Source: Myroides phaeus (lineage in GTDB: Bacteria > Bacteroidota > Bacteroidia > Flavobacteriales > Flavobacteriaceae). Taken from it: a stretch of DNA of 64,000 nucleotides. Below, piece by piece: positions 47,158 to 56,153 of the stretch. How positions within the stretch are numbered: the stretch's first letter is position 1; each line of letters opens with the position of its first letter. Location of the stretch: assembly GCF_009799805.1 (NCBI RefSeq), contig NZ_CP047050.1, forward strand, positions 1,874,001 to 1,938,000, read 5' to 3'. The notes under the pieces are model-generated. The model worked only from the letters and a program-made list of their open reading frames with translations. It was not told the origin of the DNA and ran no database searches. The position numbers were made by a program, and so were the translations under genes.

Positions 47158-48279
47158 ATGAAGAAAGTTAGATTAGGTGATGTAGCTACATTTGTAAATG
47201 GATATGCTTTTAAACCAACAGATTGGAAAGAAAATGGAAAAGAAATAATTCGTATTCAGAATTTAACGAAGTCTAATAAAGATACTAACTTTTATGACGG
47301 AGAAATTAATGAAAAATATAAAGTTGTTAAAGGAGATATTTTAATTTCTTGGTCAGCCACTTTGGGGATTTATATTTGGCAAAGAGATGATGCATGGTTA
47401 AATCAACATATATTTAAAGTTATTTTTGATAAGCTAAATATTGATAAAAAGTATTTTGTTTTTGTAATTCAGTATATTCTTGATGATTTAAAATCTCAAG
47501 TTCATGGTGCAACAATGAAACATATTACAAAAGGTAAATTTGATAATACTTTAATCCCCTTTCCTTCACTTATTGAGCAAAAAGCCATTGCAGCGAAGTT
47601 AGATAAAGCGCAAGAAGTTATCCGCTATACGGAAGAAATCATTGCGAACTATGATGCCTTAACGCAATCGCTTTTTTTAGATATGTTTGGTGATCCTGTA
47701 AAAAATGAAAAGAGATGGGAGAAGAGAGAATTAAATGAATTTGGAATTTGGAAATCAGGAGGTACACCATTAAGATCTATTGAAAAATATTATACAGGTA
47801 GGATACCTTGGGTTTCATCCGGAGAGCTTAATGAAATTTTTATTCATACATCAAAAGAGTTTATTACAGAAGAAGCTATTCAGAATTCAGCCGCTAAGAT
47901 TATTGAAAAAGGAAGTATTCTTTTAGGAATGTATGATACAGCAGCACTTAAGTCAAGTATTAATACAGAAGAAATAACATGTAATCAAGCTATTGCTTTT
48001 TCCAAATTAGATGATAAAAAAGTAAACTCATTATTTGTTTATTTTTCAATACAATACGGAAAAGAATTTTATAAAAGTCAACAAAGGGGGGTTCGTCAGA
48101 AGAACATGAACTTAACAATGATTAAAGAATTAGAGATTAATTATCCACCAATAGCGTTACAAAACCAATTTGCGGAGCGAGTAGCAATTATAGAAGCTCA
48201 AAAACAACAGGTACAAGAAAGCCTTGCTAAAAGTCAAGACTTATTTAACAGTTTGTTGCAAGAGAGTTTTAAAAACTAA
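47158..48279 (+). CDS. hsdS: Type I restriction-modification specificity subunit
   Basis: Sequence-recognition subunit of the type I complex. Two target-recognition domains (about 1-140 and 185-320) are each followed by a conserved helix (LIEQKAIAAKLDKAQEVI at about 140; LQNQFAERVAIIEAQKQQV near 340). The length of 373 residues is normal. The recognition sequence cannot be predicted. Only one hsdS is present, and no inverted partial copy that could allow shuffling was seen nearby. It lies between the inserted gene and a GIY-YIG-like gene. Confidence 0.93.
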   Translation: MKKVRLGDVATFVNGYAFKPTDWKENGKEIIRIQNLTKSNKDTNFYDGEINEKYKVVKGDILISWSATLGIYIWQRDDAWLNQHIFKVIFDKLNIDKKYFVFVIQYILDDLKSQVHGATMKHITKGKFDNTLIPFPSLIEQKAIAAKLDKAQEVIRYTEEIIANYDALTQSLFLDMFGDPVKNEKRWEKRELNEFGIWKSGGTPLRSIEKYYTGRIPWVSSGELNEIFIHTSKEFITEEAIQNSAAKIIEKGSILLGMYDTAALKSSINTEEITCNQAIAFSKLDDKKVNSLFVYFSIQYGKEFYKSQQRGVRQKNMNLTMIKELEINYPPIALQNQFAERVAIIEAQKQQVQESLAKSQDLFNSLLQESFKN

Positions 48280-48285
48280 GAGAGC

Positions 48286-48834
48286 GTGATAACGAAAGAA
48301 GATCTAGAAGTCATTCATCAATCGCAATTGCAAACGATTGTGCCTTATAAGGAACTAAATACATATTTAGCCTCTAAGCAAAGAGGGCTGTATTGGATTT
48401 GGACAGATTATACATTTGAGGAACTTGCTACTATGGCGTACGAACCCATACCTAAAAGTCGGCATGTTAATATTCGTCTTTTAGTTAATCAACGCAAGAT
48501 GTTAGATTATGTGTGTAAGCAGCAGGTAGGTAATCGCATTGTACTCTACAATGGTATAGGTGGTTATCGCAATTCAATTAAACCAGCATTTGGGCTAAGA
48601 GAGCGCATTCGCCAAGAGTTTAATTGTAATGATCCTCGTACGGGGACATTAAATCTAGCCAACACCAATTTGGATATAGAACGATTTTATGTTTCGTTTT
48701 TTAATTTTGATGAGGTAGCTCATCAAAAATTGATTTCTTGGTTACAAGATGATGCTGCATATACTCTATATGCCAGTGACGTGGAAAAGCTATGGAGGTT
48801 GCAATATGGGCATCCTATTCTTTGCAGACATTAA
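48286..48834 (+). CDS. GIY-YIG-like nuclease, type I R-M accessory (tentative)
   Basis: A 182-residue protein starting at a GTG six bases after hsdS. The segments RGLYWIWTDY (about residue 33) and IVLYNGIGGYRN (about 85), followed by GLRERIRQEF, resemble the GIY-YIG strand pair and helix with a longer insertion than usual. No metal-ligand glutamate was identified with certainty, so catalysis is doubtful. It ends at the operon terminator, so it belongs to the hsdM-hsdS transcript; hsdR has its own unit. Confidence 0.6.
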   Translation: MITKEDLEVIHQSQLQTIVPYKELNTYLASKQRGLYWIWTDYTFEELATMAYEPIPKSRHVNIRLLVNQRKMLDYVCKQQVGNRIVLYNGIGGYRNSIKPAFGLRERIRQEFNCNDPRTGTLNLANTNLDIERFYVSFFNFDEVAHQKLISWLQDDAAYTLYASDVEKLWRLQYGHPILCRH

Positions 48835-48845
48835 ACGATATCTAT

Positions 48846-48877
48846 AAAAGCACAAAGTAAAATACTTTGTGCTTTTT
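48846..48877 (+). terminator. Terminator of the hsdM-hsdS operon
   Basis: A perfect 14-base stem, AAAAGCACAAAGTA with TACTTTGTGCTTTT, around a 3-base loop, with a T-rich tail. Confidence 0.85.
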
Positions 48878-49155
48878 TGTTTATAGGCAGTTTGCAAGGC
48901 GTTGCATTTGCTTATTTTTTGCTTCGTTTCAAATAAATACGCAAGGTAAAAGCACTTTGTGCATTTGAAAAAGTGCTTGTTGATTAACAAATTATAACTA
49001 AGGCAGGTGAAAAGAGTCTGATTTCTATTTGTATCTCTTAAAAAATGTGAAATAAATAAAATAAATAGGGCTGTGAAGTCAATAGAAATCTTTGTTTAAC
49101 ATTCTTTTATGCTATTTCAATTTGTTGTATTTTAGTCGAAATACTCAATGCCAAT
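48878..49155. other. Gap between the hsdM-hsdS operon and hsdR
   Basis: No gene is present. A box TATTTTAG (one mismatch from TAnnTTTG) lies just before hsdR, but no TTG at the expected distance was found. Confidence 0.4.
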
Positions 49156-52100
49156 ATGAATACCAATTTTACTTTTTTACAAGGAGAGTTTCCAGGGTTT
49201 TATGCCGATATGATAGAAGCAGAAAAGTTCACTTTTACTGCCCCTCGTCATGCAGCAGTTTTGTGTCGTGTGGTTTTAGAAAAAACATTGTTTTGGCTAT
49301 ACGAAAACGATGAAGAATTAGATTTGCCGTATGATACTAAATTAGCATCACTACTAAAAAGTGATTCGTTTAAGCTAATTATTAAACCATCTATTTTGGT
49401 AGAATTAGATATTGTACGTCGTATTGGAAATGATGCAGCCCATGGTAAAAAAGTGAGAGCATTAGAGGCTTTGAGTGTTTTGAAACACACTTTTCGCTTT
49501 CTGTCGTGGTTGAGTAAGTACTACAGTGAGTCTAATCCTGATATTCCTGCTTTTGATGAGCGTTTTATTCCTTATGGAGATGAGAAAGATAAAACGGCAA
49601 AGCAGTTAGAGGCTTTAGTAGCTGAGAATGAGAAGAAGCGTCAGGAGGCAGAAAAAGCGTTTAAAGCCAATCAATTGTTGGCCGAAGAAAACGAGGTTTT
49701 AAAACTGCAGTTAGAAGAGCAATTGCGCCAAATTAAGGCGCGTAAGGAGGAGCGAGAAGAAGCCTACAAAAATAGCGATCCTGTACCAGCTTTGACTTCT
49801 GAGCAAGAAACGAGAAAGCAATTGATCGATTTACTTTTAAAAGAAGCGGGATGGCATAATTTTGAAGCGGGTAGAGATATAGAATATGAAGTGTCGGATA
49901 TGCCCCGATCTACTAATCCGTCAGGTAAGGGGTTTGTAGATTATGTATTGTGGGATGACAATGGAAAGCCCTTGGCAATTGTAGAGGCAAAAAGCACGCT
50001 ACACGATGCTACAAAAGGAAAACACCAAGCCGTATTATATGCAGATTCGCTTGAAAAGCAATTCGGACAACGCCCTATTATTTTTTATAGCAATGGGTTT
50101 AAAACTTATTTGTGGGATGATTGTTTCTATCCTTCCAGAGCGGTGCATGGTTTTTATACCAAAGACGAATTACAGGTACTAATTCGCAGAAGAAGTGAGC
50201 GCATGGATTTGCGCAATTTTACTGTAAATAGGGCTATTGCAGGGCGACCTTACCAATTGCAAGCTATTCAGCGTATAGCGGAAGAGATGGTCACGATAAA
50301 TCAGCTAAAGATGCGTGGTCGTCATCGCAAGGCTTTACTGGTGATGGCTACCGGAAGTGGTAAAACACGTACGGCAGCGGCGGCAGTAGATATGTTTACA
50401 AAGTGCAACTGGGCGAAGCGCATTTTGTTTTTAGCAGATAGAACCGCTTTGGTGATACAGGCAAAGAATGCGTTTAAAGAACATTTACCTCATTTGTCTG
50501 CTATTGACTTGACAAAAGAAAAAGAAGATACAGAGGCTCGCGTTGTTTTCTCTACGTATCCTACCATGCTTAATCAAATTGATGAGGCTAAGAGTAATGG
50601 AGAGAAATTGTTTGGAATAGGGCATTTTGACTTAATCATTATAGATGAGGCTCACCGCTCTGTTTATCAAAAATACCAAGCAATATTTGATTATTTTGAT
50701 GCTATTTTAATCGGATTAACCGCTACGCCTAAAACGGAAATTGACAAAAATACATATACTCTTTTTGAGATAGAGGATGATAACCCCACTTTTGCGTATG
50801 AACTTGATAAGGCAGTGTCTGACGGGCATTTAGTGCCGCCAAAGGCGTATACTGTTCCGGTTAAGTTTCCGAGAGATGGGGTGAAATACAACGACCTGTC
50901 TGACAAGGATAAGCGACAATTTGAAGAACTGTTTGGCATTGCTGCTGAGGAGCAGGTAGAGGATGGGGTGCTTGATATTCCTAAAAGTAAGATTAATAGT
51001 TTTTTATATAATGCAGATACGGTTGATCTTGTGTTGGATCACTTGATGACAAACGGTCAAAAAATAGAGTCTGGAGACAAGTTGGGAAAGACAATAATAT
51101 TTGCAAAGAATCACAAGCATGCTAAATTTATTGAGGAGCGATTTAATAAAAATTACCCTGAGTATGGAGGTACTTTTTTACAAGTAATTGATAATTATTC
51201 GGATAAGGCACAAGATTTATTAGAGCGTTTTTGCTTTGATAAAGGGGAAGAAAAAGACCCACAAATTGCTGTGTCTGTTGACATGATGGATACAGGGGTA
51301 GATGCGCCAAGGGTATTGAATTTAGTCTTTTTTAAAGAGGTTAAATCCTATGCTAAGTATTGGCAAATGATTGGAAGGGGAACGCGTTTGTGTCCTGATA
51401 TTTTTGGACCAGGAAAGGATAAGGAGTTTTTCTTGATTTTTGATATCTGTGGTAATTTTGAGTTTTTTGAAAATTATCCGGATGGTTTTACTGCTAAAAC
51501 AGCAAAATCACTGCAGCAACGTCTTTTTGAGGCTCAGGTAGAGGTGGTGTTTACCATACAACACGATGGGGAGTCAACAGAAGAAGAACAAGCATTGGCG
51601 GCAGAATTTGTAGAGCAGTTGTTTGCTAAGGTTGAGAGGTTAGACGAGCATAGGTTTGAGGTAAGAAGAAGTTGGGAGACTGTAAAAAAATATAAGGTTA
51701 AAGACAATTGGAATGCTTTAAATAATTCATCGTTGTTGGAGATTGAGAATCATGTGTCTGGTCTTGTTTCGTATAATGAGGATCGAGATGAAATGGCTAA
51801 GAAGTTTGATTTGGTTATTTATCAATTGACGTTGGCTATTTTGAGATGTGAAAAGAGACAGGCAGATATTATTTCTAATATTATGGCGATTGGTACTGCT
51901 TTGCGCAAGAAAATAAATATTCCGGCTGTGAAACAAAGGGAGGCTATTATTACCAACGTGGTTGATGAGCAGTTTTGGAGTACGATTACTTTAAGTCGCT
52001 TAGAACAAGTGCGTACAGATTTACGTGATCTTATGCAGTTTTTAAAAGAGGATGAAAAAGAGGTACCTGTTTATACTGCATTTGAAGATGTATTATTTGT

Positions 52101-52614
52101 ATCTGAGATTGTAGAGCATGATTTACTGATTAATTATAAATCGCTACAGAGTTATAAAGACCGCGTAGAAAGTTTTATACGTAAGAATAAAAATCACTTG
52201 GTAATTGATAAACTGTATCGCAATATTCCGATTACGGATGCTGAATTAAAAGTGTTAGAAGTGTTTTTTAACGAGGGCGAGTTTAAAATTAAGGATATTG
52301 AAAAAGAGTATAATGGTGTTTCTTTAGGTGTTTTTATCCGTAAGATAATTGGCTTAGATGTTACTGCTGCTAATGAACATTTTGCTGATTTTATAGCGGA
52401 AGAAAACTTAAATGCAAATCAAATGCTTTTTGTGCAGAAAATAATTGAATACTTAACAGTGAATGGGGTTTTAGAGAAAAGCATGCTTTCTGAGCCACCA
52501 TTTACAGATTTAGATGATCACGGTGTGTTTGGTATTTTTGAAGATACTGCTAAAGTGGTTAAGATCGTAAATTTGATTGAAAGAATAAATGGTAATGCTG
52601 AACGTGTTTCTTAA
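49156..52614 (+). CDS. hsdR: Type I restriction endonuclease, R subunit
   Basis: Motor and nuclease subunit of the type I restriction complex. In order: a DUF4145-like helical N-terminus (about 1-110: RHAAVLCRVVLEKTLFWLY), a coiled coil (about 145-205), an HSDR_N nuclease domain with D262 and E277-A-K279, and an SF2 helicase with Walker A ATGSGKT (about 398-404), DEAH at 497-500 and GLTATP. At 1152 residues it is longer than typical R subunits because of the N-terminal extension. It is separated from hsdM-hsdS by a terminator, so it is likely expressed independently. Confidence 0.95.
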   Translation: MNTNFTFLQGEFPGFYADMIEAEKFTFTAPRHAAVLCRVVLEKTLFWLYENDEELDLPYDTKLASLLKSDSFKLIIKPSILVELDIVRRIGNDAAHGKKVRALEALSVLKHTFRFLSWLSKYYSESNPDIPAFDERFIPYGDEKDKTAKQLEALVAENEKKRQEAEKAFKANQLLAEENEVLKLQLEEQLRQIKARKEEREEAYKNSDPVPALTSEQETRKQLIDLLLKEAGWHNFEAGRDIEYEVSDMPRSTNPSGKGFVDYVLWDDNGKPLAIVEAKSTLHDATKGKHQAVLYADSLEKQFGQRPIIFYSNGFKTYLWDDCFYPSRAVHGFYTKDELQVLIRRRSERMDLRNFTVNRAIAGRPYQLQAIQRIAEEMVTINQLKMRGRHRKALLVMATGSGKTRTAAAAVDMFTKCNWAKRILFLADRTALVIQAKNAFKEHLPHLSAIDLTKEKEDTEARVVFSTYPTMLNQIDEAKSNGEKLFGIGHFDLIIIDEAHRSVYQKYQAIFDYFDAILIGLTATPKTEIDKNTYTLFEIEDDNPTFAYELDKAVSDGHLVPPKAYTVPVKFPRDGVKYNDLSDKDKRQFEELFGIAAEEQVEDGVLDIPKSKINSFLYNADTVDLVLDHLMTNGQKIESGDKLGKTIIFAKNHKHAKFIEERFNKNYPEYGGTFLQVIDNYSDKAQDLLERFCFDKGEEKDPQIAVSVDMMDTGVDAPRVLNLVFFKEVKSYAKYWQMIGRGTRLCPDIFGPGKDKEFFLIFDICGNFEFFENYPDGFTAKTAKSLQQRLFEAQVEVVFTIQHDGESTEEEQALAAEFVEQLFAKVERLDEHRFEVRRSWETVKKYKVKDNWNALNNSSLLEIENHVSGLVSYNEDRDEMAKKFDLVIYQLTLAILRCEKRQADIISNIMAIGTALRKKINIPAVKQREAIITNVVDEQFWSTITLSRLEQVRTDLRDLMQFLKEDEKEVPVYTAFEDVLFVSEIVEHDLLINYKSLQSYKDRVESFIRKNKNHLVIDKLYRNIPITDAELKVLEVFFNEGEFKIKDIEKEYNGVSLGVFIRKIIGLDVTAANEHFADFIAEENLNANQMLFVQKIIEYLTVNGVLEKSMLSEPPFTDLDDHGVFGIFEDTAKVVKIVNLIERINGNAERVS

Positions 52615-52653
52615 ATAGGGGATAGTGTTATTAGAGCAAATACTGAGATAAAT

Positions 52654-52687
52654 AAAAAAACCGATAATGATGTTATCGGTTTTTTTT
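52654..52687 (+). terminator. Terminator of hsdR
   Basis: AAAACCGATAA pairs with TTATCGGTTTT around a short loop, followed by further T. It is about 40 bases after the stop. Confidence 0.85.
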
Positions 52688-52803
52688 GTGTTGTTATGGT
52701 ATTGAACTTTATATAAGTGGGTTTGCTCTCTTTGTTTTCTATATTAAAATGAGCAATGGAAATGTGAACTATTTAAAAGGTTGTTTATATGTTTTTTATT
52801 TTT

Positions 52804-52822
52804 ATTGTCCTTTTTGGGACAA
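52804..52822. promoter_or_regulatory. Operator-like inverted repeat upstream of the XRE gene
   Basis: ATTGTCC and GGACAAT form a 7-base perfect inverted repeat with a short T-rich centre. It is about 30 bases upstream of a TATATTTG box, suggesting an operator for the regulator encoded just downstream. Confidence 0.5.
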
Positions 52823-52852
52823 TATAATCTGATTTTTTTCGTTTATTTTTAA

Positions 52853-52860
52853 TATATTTG
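52853..52860 (+). promoter_or_regulatory. -7 box of the XRE/ImmA gene
   Basis: TATATTTG is an exact TAnnTTTG match. No clear TTG lies at 17-23 bases. Since it covers the frame-open TTG at 52858, it argues that translation starts at the GTG at 52879. Confidence 0.45.
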
Positions 52861-52878
52861 TCCTCAAATGGACAGCTT

Positions 52879-54081
52879 GTGAGGGTTTTAAAAGAGTTTT
52901 TATCGGATGATAAATATGCAGACTTAACAATTGGAGAAATGTTGAGTCATTATATGGTAGAGAATAATCTTTCTGAGTCAGGATTGGCAACGATTTTGAA
53001 TATAAATAGAAAAACGTTGAAGTTAATTTTACAAGGGGAAGATTGTAAGGTTAGTCATGCAATTAGAATTGCCAGGTTATTAGATATTAGTAGTGAAAGT
53101 TTGTTAGAAGGGTTCTTGTTACAAGCGAAGGAAGATGAGGAAGTGTATTTAGACTATGCAAAGAAAGTGGCTTTTCTATTAGATAATTTTGATTTGGCGG
53201 AGTTAAAAGCTAGTAAGGTTATTAGTAGTGTAAATGAATACAACAAGATTGAAGAGGAGTTGTGTGGGTATTTTGGTTATAAAAGTATTACTGAATATGC
53301 TGATTTTACAATAAAAGCACCCCTTTTTAGTAAATCAAATATGGCTGTAAATCCGACAAAGGAAAAGATGATGCAGGATTTTTGGGTTAAATCTAATATT
53401 GAAAGTTTTCGTAAGATCAATAATCCTAATGAGTTTAATAAAGAGTTGTTGTTTGAGTTTTTAAAGCGCATTAAATCATTTACAAAAGATACAGAAGATG
53501 GGTTTAGTGAGGTGCAACTTGTTTTATTTCAATTAGGAATTACGGTTATTGTACAGTCTTACATTACTAAAACCAAAGCGTATGGGATGACTATGATAGT
53601 GAATGATAAACCTTGTATTGTAATTACTGATATGGGAAAACAATACTATAAATTATGGTTTACTTTACTTCACGAATTATATCATGTGATAGAAGATTAT
53701 GATTATCTAAAAACAACTAGTTACCATATTTCTGATATAGAGAATAGAGATTTATTTGTTTCTGAAGATAATGCGGATGCATTTGCAAGAGAGATTTTTG
53801 TGCCAAAGGATAAAATGGAAATTCTTGATAGTTTGATTAATAATAGCGCGAAAATAAATCAGTTAGCTAAAAGCTTAGATATGCATCCTTCTATGTTATA
53901 TGGTGTTTATTTGGACAGTGCAAATAAGAGTATTCAAACGAGAGATTTTCCGAGGTTTGCTAAATATTTACCAAGTTCTACAACAGCTTTAAAGAATATT
54001 GTATTTGATGCAGTAGGTAGGAGAAGTATTGATGCAGCTGTGCTTGAAATGAAAAAGAAATTAAATTTACTAACTGCTTAA
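52879..54081 (+). CDS. XRE-type HTH plus ImmA/IrrE zinc-peptidase protein
   Basis: A 400-residue protein with an N-terminal Cro-like helix-turn-helix (about 15-70: YMVENNLSESGLATILNINRKTLK) and a C-terminal metallopeptidase domain with zinc motif HELYH at about 265-269 and a downstream acidic helix DNADAFAREIFVP. This fits ImmA/IrrE regulators, which sense a signal and cleave or regulate a partner; in phage and toxin-antitoxin settings they control immunity genes. Translation from GTG at 52879 is chosen over a TTG at 52858. A small gene follows after 10 bases. Confidence 0.85.
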   Translation: MRVLKEFLSDDKYADLTIGEMLSHYMVENNLSESGLATILNINRKTLKLILQGEDCKVSHAIRIARLLDISSESLLEGFLLQAKEDEEVYLDYAKKVAFLLDNFDLAELKASKVISSVNEYNKIEEELCGYFGYKSITEYADFTIKAPLFSKSNMAVNPTKEKMMQDFWVKSNIESFRKINNPNEFNKELLFEFLKRIKSFTKDTEDGFSEVQLVLFQLGITVIVQSYITKTKAYGMTMIVNDKPCIVITDMGKQYYKLWFTLLHELYHVIEDYDYLKTTSYHISDIENRDLFVSEDNADAFAREIFVPKDKMEILDSLINNSAKINQLAKSLDMHPSMLYGVYLDSANKSIQTRDFPRFAKYLPSSTTALKNIVFDAVGRRSIDAAVLEMKKKLNLLTA

Positions 54082-54091
54082 TATTTATAGG

Positions 54092-54586
54092 ATGAGTTTG
54101 GAAAAAAAGAAAATAGAAGAGTTTATTTCTAAGGCAAGACAAATTACGGATAGTCAGAAAAATTCGAAGGATCAATTGTTGTTTAAAATTGGTAAAGAGA
54201 GTGGGAGTGATGTATGGGATTCACTTCTAGATGAAAATGTATTACAGGATCCAGAGAAGACTTATGATTTGTTTTATAATGGGATTCAATCGTTTTTAAC
54301 GACACTTATGCCTAAAAAAACGGAAATGAGAACAGTGATTTTAGAGATGAAAACGATTATGCTGACAGGAAAAGAATTGAGTAATATTAGTTACGGAACT
54401 CGTGGAGCTGACTCTCGTATGTCTAAAATGAAAGATATGGAAAAGGTAATTGATATATTGACAGAATGGAGTACTACTCCTGATGATTTCTTTAAGTTAG
54501 CTAATCTGCTTTTGCAAAAGAATATTAGTTTAGGTTTTTCACCAGAGGATAGAGCGTTTACAGACTATTTGCCAAAAAAAAAATAA
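54092..54586 (+). CDS. Small partner protein of the XRE/ImmA gene
   Basis: A 164-residue charged, helical protein with no signal, membrane segment or known motif. It starts ten bases after the XRE/ImmA stop and ends at a terminator, so the two form an operon. This arrangement resembles a toxin-antitoxin or regulator-target pair; which member is toxic or protective is unknown. No homologue was recognised. Confidence 0.7.
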   Translation: MSLEKKKIEEFISKARQITDSQKNSKDQLLFKIGKESGSDVWDSLLDENVLQDPEKTYDLFYNGIQSFLTTLMPKKTEMRTVILEMKTIMLTGKELSNISYGTRGADSRMSKMKDMEKVIDILTEWSTTPDDFFKLANLLLQKNISLGFSPEDRAFTDYLPKKK

Positions 54587-54633
54587 GGTTAGAGGATTTG
54601 GTATTAGTTAGTAGTATTAGCTATGTATAGCAT

Positions 54634-54672
54634 AAAAAAAGCACTGTTAATTTAATTAATAGTGCTTTTTTT
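54634..54672 (+). terminator. Terminator of the XRE/ImmA operon
   Basis: AAAGCACTGTTAATT pairs with AATTAATAGTGCTTT, one mismatch, followed by T residues. Confidence 0.85.
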
Positions 54673-54678
54673 GTACTT

Positions 54679-54810
54679 CTAATCACCTTTTTTATGTTTA
54701 TGCGGTTTAAGTGAAGGTGTGTTACCAGGTGTGCTTTTATTATCTCTTTGACGCCTGTCTGGTTTACCTGTAGAGGTAGCGATTCTTTTTGGTCCTGGTT
54801 TGATTCCCAT
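54679..54810 (-). CDS. 43-residue highly basic small protein
   Basis: A minus-strand ATG at 54810 opens a frame ending TAG at 54679. The product is rich in lysine, arginine, proline and glycine (MGIKPGPKRIATSTGKPDRR at the start, then a KPHKHKK tail), with no hydrophobic segment, so it would be cytosolic and could bind nucleic acid or ribosomes. The composition is non-random and no in-frame stop interrupts it. No homologue was recognised; there is no Shine-Dalgarno, which is usual here. Confidence 0.5.
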   Translation of the reverse strand: MGIKPGPKRIATSTGKPDRRQRDNKSTPGNTPSLKPHKHKKGD

Positions 54811-54960
54811 AGTATAATAATTTGATTAAGTTAGATATACTAAAATCCGGAATTTTAAACTATTACTGCGTTATTTACTGCTATAATTATTAGCAAAATA
54901 AAGTAGTTATTATCTTATTTTAAAATAGTAGTCATATTAACCTCAAGGTGTCATAAATTT

Positions 54961-56055
54961 TTATCCCACAACGCGATTTAAAACAAGGATCGTTTTGTTT
55001 TTAGTTGGGTGATCTGTCATTGGGTAAAATACAACAGCATAGCTGTTCTGTTTCGTTTTGTTTATACTTGAAATAGCCAGGTTTTCACTGTCCATAGGTA
55101 AGACTTCATTTGTCAGTAAATTCTTATACCCCTTTTGTCCTTTGCTGTAAAAAAACTCTAAGAGTTGATCGTTTTGTATTGTGAACCAACCGTTGCCAAA
55201 CTCTCCGTTGAATTGGGTGATAGACGTGTTTTCTGATAGGCTTACAGGTTGCCACGTATTGTAAAAAGGATCTTTTATATCGATGAGATCAATGCTTCTG
55301 CAATTACCTTGTATGTCTATTTTTTCAATGCTTACTTTTCCTTTTTTTTGTGTTATTAAATGAGAGTCTTCTGTAAACGATAGGTTGAGTATCTGGTGGA
55401 AGTTGTCTTGGGTTAACTGTAATTTACGCTGTTTTAGCTCTTTTCCTTTTTCGTCAATTTGCCTGTGTAACCAAGTGTTTCCGCTATCCGTAAGCAGGTG
55501 AATTTCATTGTTGTTAATGAATATTTTGTTGTTCCTTGGAAGTGGAATCTTGACATTATGTTTCTTTTTTATCAGGTTGTTTTTAAATTCAATCGACAGC
55601 ATCTTGTCTGGTTTTGTGTCTGACCAAAAATCAACATCATAGAAGATAGAAAACTGATTAGATACACCTATGAAATCACCTTCAAAAGGTCGGTTGCCCT
55701 TTGGTAATTCGGTATTTTCTCTATTGAAAATAGGAATGCTAATTTCTAATTCTTTAGTAGGATGGTAGGGAACAATCGACACGTAATTCTCCTGATTAGG
55801 GCTTAAAAATAAGGTAGGTAATATGCCGTCTTCTTCTATAAAACTCTCCGTATTTCCGTTTGCGTCAATGAGGGTGTAGACTAAATTATAGGTGTCGTTT
55901 TCTTTATAAATATAATTTGCCATCAACGTTTTGTCATCTATTGAAATACTATTTTTGGTTGATACTTCAACTTCAGCTAAAAGAGTTGTAAGTAAACCAA
56001 AATCGGTTGTTTGATTCGTTATTTTGAATGGGCTTATACTGTCTATATTTTTCAT
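54961..56055 (-). CDS. Uncharacterised accessory protein
   Basis: A 364-residue protein with no signal peptide or membrane segment. Repeated strands with polar turns suggest a beta-rich, perhaps propeller-like fold, but no repeat unit was aligned and no motif was recognised. It heads a minus-strand run of genes with short gaps but is separated from the next (SUKH) gene by 98 bases. AT-rich composition matches the rest of the accessory region. Confidence 0.65.
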   Translation of the reverse strand: MKNIDSISPFKITNQTTDFGLLTTLLAEVEVSTKNSISIDDKTLMANYIYKENDTYNLVYTLIDANGNTESFIEEDGILPTLFLSPNQENYVSIVPYHPTKELEISIPIFNRENTELPKGNRPFEGDFIGVSNQFSIFYDVDFWSDTKPDKMLSIEFKNNLIKKKHNVKIPLPRNNKIFINNNEIHLLTDSGNTWLHRQIDEKGKELKQRKLQLTQDNFHQILNLSFTEDSHLITQKKGKVSIEKIDIQGNCRSIDLIDIKDPFYNTWQPVSLSENTSITQFNGEFGNGWFTIQNDQLLEFFYSKGQKGYKNLLTNEVLPMDSENLAISSINKTKQNSYAVVFYPMTDHPTKNKTILVLNRVVG

Positions 56056-56153
56056 AACTGTTTTTGTTTTGCACCTCCTAATAATTAATATAGGTGATTT
56101 TTGTTAGCGCTCATACTGTAAAATTCGTGCTTATTGCTTATCTATTATAGCGG

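Noticed and set aside
47158..48279. Phase-variable hsdS shuffling
   Set aside because: Only one hsdS is present and no inverted partial copy or adjacent invertase was seen.
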